Below, in pieces: positions 13,201 to 15,188 of a DNA stretch of 15,188 bases; position 1 is the first letter of the stretch; each line of letters starts with the position of its first letter. The notes below the pieces were generated by a model that saw only the letters and a program-made list of their open reading frames with translations, was not told the origin of the DNA and did not search any database. Made by a program: the position numbers and the translations under genes. The stretch spans positions 1-15,188 of the forward strand of contig JAILOC010000062.1 of NCBI GenBank assembly GCA_024691045.1. Reading direction: 5' to 3'. Source of the DNA: Lachnospiraceae bacterium. Lineage in GTDB: Bacteria; Bacillota_A; Clostridia; Lachnospirales; Lachnospiraceae.

Positions 13201-15086
13201 AAGATTTAAACTGCCATGGATACTGTATCATTACGGAACCCCGGATAAGGTTTTATGCAGATTCCGCGCACACTGTCAGTTCACCGGATACAAATGCTCC
13301 CTCAGCCGTTGAAATGGCATGGCTTGAATATGATCCGAAAACAGATCGGGTAAGCGTCTTCTGGAAAATGCCGGAGGATAACGGCTCCGAATATTCATAT
13401 ATCGCTAAGGCATACAGAGCACAGGATATCATCGCATCCGATGATATATATGTGCAGACGGATATTAAGAGTCTTTGTATCATTACCGGTGTGTACGGTT
13501 ACTATTTTATTGTTGATAGCGAAAAAACAGCGGATAGAGAATATGTTGCCGGAGGACAGTTCGTGCCGTCTGCCTGGGCAGAAAAATCCGGAACAGCGCC
13601 CGATGCTTACTTCACGAAATGGTATGAAAGCGCATCGGATGATGAGCTTACCTGTTGCGGTTTTTCCTTTGTCCCGGACGGAAGCAGCAGATACATCCAT
13701 ATCGCAGCCGCAGACAGGGCGGGTAATATAGGGGATGTTTTCGATATGGCAATTGACGGCCGGGAGGCTTATATACCTTATCCGGTCATCACCGAAAAGC
13801 TTGCTATAAGGGAATCGGAGAATGTTTTCAAGGCACCTTACGGTCAGGATACATATTATGTGAGGGCGGATCCTTCCGTTTCCTTTTTCCTTGAGCACTC
13901 GTCTTATATAAAAGGGTACGCAAGAAAGGGATACCAGATTGACAAAGTATATTTTTGCCGGAGCCTGAGTGAGTATGCCTTGTATGAAGTGCAATACGGA
14001 AACCCTGATGCGGTCCGGGAGTCTGTAATGCTTGACGGGATCGCAAGAACACCGGGATTTTATCTTATCCCGGGGGATATTAATGAAGCGGAAAGAAGTG
14101 ATGATTGCAGAAGGCTCAGTCTTACGGGAGAATTTTCTCTTTCCCGCGAAGGGGAAGTGTACATTTATCCGGGAGCGTCGGCACATGCGGAAGAAGGTAT
14201 GCATCTGCCTGCCGGATCTGAACGGATCATAAGCAGCAGCCGTGAAGAGGATGTTAAAAACGGGCTGACTCTTATAGGTGATGCGACGGCGCCCGAATGC
14301 TATGTATCCGTAAACGGAGGAGAATTCGAAAGACTGTCCGTGAGCAATATATCCAATGCAGTGAGTGATTATGTGATTGACAGAAGACTTGGGAGTGTAT
14401 CTGTGGAGCTTCGCATCACGGACGGATGCTCGGGTGCAAAGGACGGATTTGATATAAGGATATACAATTACGATAACGGTATGGCAGATACCATATCCGT
14501 ACCGGGCACATTCTGGCATATGGAACTGAAGATGGATGAAAACAGCAGGGATCCCGCGTTTGAGAATATGCTGTTTAACGGTAATTTTGCGATAACCGTC
14601 ATTTCGGAGGATAATGTCGGAAACATCGCAGCTGAAAGCTCGGCGGATATCTGTGAACTTGATGTGTCCGGCAGCATTAACAGATATCTTGATGAACTGA
14701 CGGGGCCATTGGTATTTCAGGACGGAGTTGTATTTATGAAAAGAGGAGAGAGCGGATATGTCCTGTCCGATGTGTGGGGATACCCCGATGCGGTGCTTGT
14801 ATCCTTTGAAAATGAAAAACTCTCACAGTACGATACTTTATATATCATCGAGGGACGGAACATTGATATTGCCGGTGCTGATTCGGCGGAGACGGTAACG
14901 GTTCCGGCACCCGGGTATATGTTCGAAGAAAAAACGGAATTTACCGTGCCGCTGGATTATGACGAGAGTGTCATAAAGGTAAGGATCACAGCTTATAGGG
15001 ACGGAGAAAGTCTTACATGGGAAACACAGTGTCTTATGGCCAGTGGGGGTACGGTTCTGGATGAACTGATCACGGTTCTCAGATAA
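10266..15086 (+). CDS. Giant secreted protein with Cys-rich, Listeria-Bacteroides-repeat and ALK-like glycine-rich domains
   Basis: This is a 1606-aa exported protein of unknown role. Residues 1-45 form a signal peptide: a basic start, a hydrophobic core, and a likely cut after ASA (43-45). Residues about 145-255 are Cys-rich (C152, C160, C176, CADCG at 188-192, C205, C231, CKC at 249-251) and may bind metal or form disulfides. Two regions resemble Listeria-Bacteroides repeats: about 258-356 (GYVFAGWSE, ITLYAVWEK) and 410-531 (GYVFEGWYT, TVLYARFG). Residues about 605-695 look like a half copy of the next domain. Residues 703-940 are a glycine-rich domain of the ALK/LTK (Gly_rich) type, starting YTGNIETYTAEAEGDYTLEVWGA. 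Ig/FN3-like modules follow (about 1010-1160 and 1340-1460), each with a DxxGNI motif. There is no LPxTG or C-terminal membrane helix, so secretion or non-covalent attachment is inferred. Confidence 0.8.
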   Translation: MKAVMKGKRISKVMMSVFVILMSPLSILMAASAGLSVLGSLNASAISLPSPESVMTDYMENPYIRFYEGSQGMAWTTVHPGGNALSSYGTYVYTDGGYYRGGEGRTVIPRGVVSRKEIQPELKPGQHYYAGEITDSVIPVGKWVLTHSEAGCIHGPFSACAEYEYYGVEGLPNVKCRGKYDSGWIAYCADCGQSVTGYVYTDDTCVGNIGYVFAGTDDFAMTHPVRYMFVCPLKGDNLENDHAIGTHMCKCFISYNRYTVRYNGNGAVHGEMPDSVFYYGGSCEYEGVKVCGEESLRENVYINPGYVFAGWSETPDGSACLENGCRRDALEDHFTYLSGCGDDANDKVITLYAVWEKCDSRLLISGGAFRDEPGAYAGVANGEQVEGINLISKGYMYETEAEPSLLSHPRGYRIELDMMGGPGTDPIWTDTALSGWSYGNMSGLDNMDGHVREVTSDGKVIYVHSSETDGNTDCITAQWESIPVTLPDARYPGYVFEGWYTAPDFSKEHFAGMNGDLFDTDRDTVLYARFGSLPLNAVPDYMGNESFGWLRYKGLTDLSLPGTSGYDLFRYYISGNVGEAWTEAAQDDTGATQDAGKIICDGEGVSEVYAVRHTGIYTLKLWGGAGASYGDYSGENGEFTSCEVLLNEGDVLEIYTGRAGVCESGDEGVICEGGESSVIRLNGDPLMISEGGDGADYVLNVKKEFAYTGNIETYTAEAEGDYTLEVWGARGGATTHGRNSAGNGGYAAGTVHLEAGSILYICAGGKDGYNGGGSGGRDAYGNRGGSGGGATHIAGVSGLLRNLSVSREEIYIVAGGGGGSGGSNATSGEGGGLVGGTGTSPWPGGQGTATGGTQTGPGGGRRGMGSFGCGGSGYSYQDDDYAVITNGGGGGGWYGGGGGTVDNFSYGCGGGGGSGYIGGVENGEMRSGVCGGNGHAMITCSVNITGLGKSGEDTAFYSEGILYRNLRVLSHDESIYPEEDLNCHGYCIITEPRIRFYADSAHTVSSPDTNAPSAVEMAWLEYDPKTDRVSVFWKMPEDNGSEYSYIAKAYRAQDIIASDDIYVQTDIKSLCIITGVYGYYFIVDSEKTADREYVAGGQFVPSAWAEKSGTAPDAYFTKWYESASDDELTCCGFSFVPDGSSRYIHIAAADRAGNIGDVFDMAIDGREAYIPYPVITEKLAIRESENVFKAPYGQDTYYVRADPSVSFFLEHSSYIKGYARKGYQIDKVYFCRSLSEYALYEVQYGNPDAVRESVMLDGIARTPGFYLIPGDINEAERSDDCRRLSLTGEFSLSREGEVYIYPGASAHAEEGMHLPAGSERIISSSREEDVKNGLTLIGDATAPECYVSVNGGEFERLSVSNISNAVSDYVIDRRLGSVSVELRITDGCSGAKDGFDIRIYNYDNGMADTISVPGTFWHMELKMDENSRDPAFENMLFNGNFAITVISEDNVGNIAAESSADICELDVSGSINRYLDELTGPLVFQDGVVFMKRGESGYVLSDVWGYPDAVLVSFENEKLSQYDTLYIIEGRNIDIAGADSAETVTVPAPGYMFEEKTEFTVPLDYDESVIKVRITAYRDGESLTWETQCLMASGGTVLDELITVLR
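10893..11194 (+). repeat. 17-base direct repeat within the giant gene
   Basis: GGATATGTTTTCGCCGG occurs at 10893-10909 and again at 11178-11194, encoding GYVFAG both times. A related third version lies near 11741 (GGTTATGTTTTCGAAGG). It marks the related GYVF(A/E)G strands of the repeats rather than a mobile element. Confidence 0.6.
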
Positions 15087-15090
15087 CAGG

Positions 15091-15119
15091 TTTATGAATA
15101 CGTCCCGTTCTGCTATAAT
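15091..15119 (+). promoter_or_regulatory. Extended -10 promoter for the next exported protein
   Basis: TATAAT (15114-15119) is a perfect -10, with TG one base upstream (TGCTATAAT). The -35 position at 17-base spacing is the weak TTTATG (15091-15096), which an extended -10 can tolerate. The predicted start is near 15126, about 24 bases before the next ATG. Confidence 0.65.
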
Positions 15120-15149
15120 CATATAAGAACTTGGAAAGGGGTATGCCCT

Positions 15150-15188
15150 ATGATGAAGAGGATCATAAAAGCGGGAATGGGACTTATG
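15150..15188 (+). CDS. Start of an exported protein gene, 3' partial
   Basis: Thirteen codons are visible, reading MMKRIIKAGMGLM, the basic-then-hydrophobic start of a signal peptide. GGAAAGGGG (15133-15141) lies 8 bases before ATG 15150, and the promoter is just upstream. ATG 15153 could be used instead. An alternative ATG at 15143 in another frame gives a charged peptide without signal character and sits only one base after the ribosome binding site, so I rejected it. The gene continues past the window. Its own promoter directly after the giant gene suggests a separately controlled envelope or secreted protein, but no function can be assigned. Confidence 0.55.
   Translation, partial: MMKRIIKAGMGLM

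Noticed and set aside
13395..14519. Long minus-strand open frame (about 374 codons) opposite the giant gene
   Set aside because: It lies wholly opposite a gene with clear domains, reads as Cys/Arg/His-rich noise, and has no ribosome binding site or recognisable motif.

Overview
The window looks like a low-to-mid GC Gram-positive chromosome, most likely an anaerobic Clostridia member near Lachnospiraceae. This is an inference from the secretin-free Tad pilus gene set, LL-diaminopimelate aminotransferase for lysine synthesis, a large Cys/Gly-rich secreted protein with Listeria-Bacteroides-type repeats, and strong GGAGG ribosome binding sites. Every gene I can support is on the + strand. No rRNA, tRNA, CRISPR array, transposase or phage gene was seen, and no gene-free stretch exceeds 300 bases.

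Region 1 (1-4098) is the distal part of a Tad/Flp (type IVb pilus) operon. In order it holds a TadB-like inner-membrane platform protein (cut at its 5' end by the window edge), a TadC-like platform protein, a 78-aa single-helix pilin-like protein, two TadE-like pseudopilin candidates, a CpaB/RcpC SAF-domain protein and a TadV/CpaA-type prepilin peptidase. The genes overlap or sit within about 20 bases of each other. The TadA ATPase would be expected upstream.

Region 2 (4095-4411) is a compact, self-contained unit. It has a promoter with an extended -10, a structured leader, a 55-aa ORF of unknown function with a near-perfect ribosome binding site, and a strong intrinsic terminator.

Region 3 (about 4415-10241) is a run of housekeeping and metabolic genes: a family 2 glycosyltransferase, hisC (overlapping it by 4 bases), a small-multidrug-export family (COG2426) membrane protein, a class I SAM methyltransferase, hslO (Hsp33, overlapping the methyltransferase by 4 bases), and dapL. 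It ends at a terminator.

Region 4 (10129-15188) holds a well-formed promoter inside the 3' end of dapL, the same terminator (which therefore also lies in the leader of the next gene), and a TTG-initiated gene for a 1606-aa secreted protein. That protein has a Cys-rich N-terminal domain, two Listeria-Bacteroides-like repeat regions, a poly-glycine domain resembling the ALK/LTK glycine-rich family, and C-terminal Ig/FN3-like modules, with no visible wall anchor. A second exported-looking gene begins at the right edge behind its own extended -10 promoter.

The points most worth following are the small ORF unit with its leader, the terminator/ribosome-binding-site repeat arrangement before the giant gene, and the ALK-like glycine-rich protein itself.
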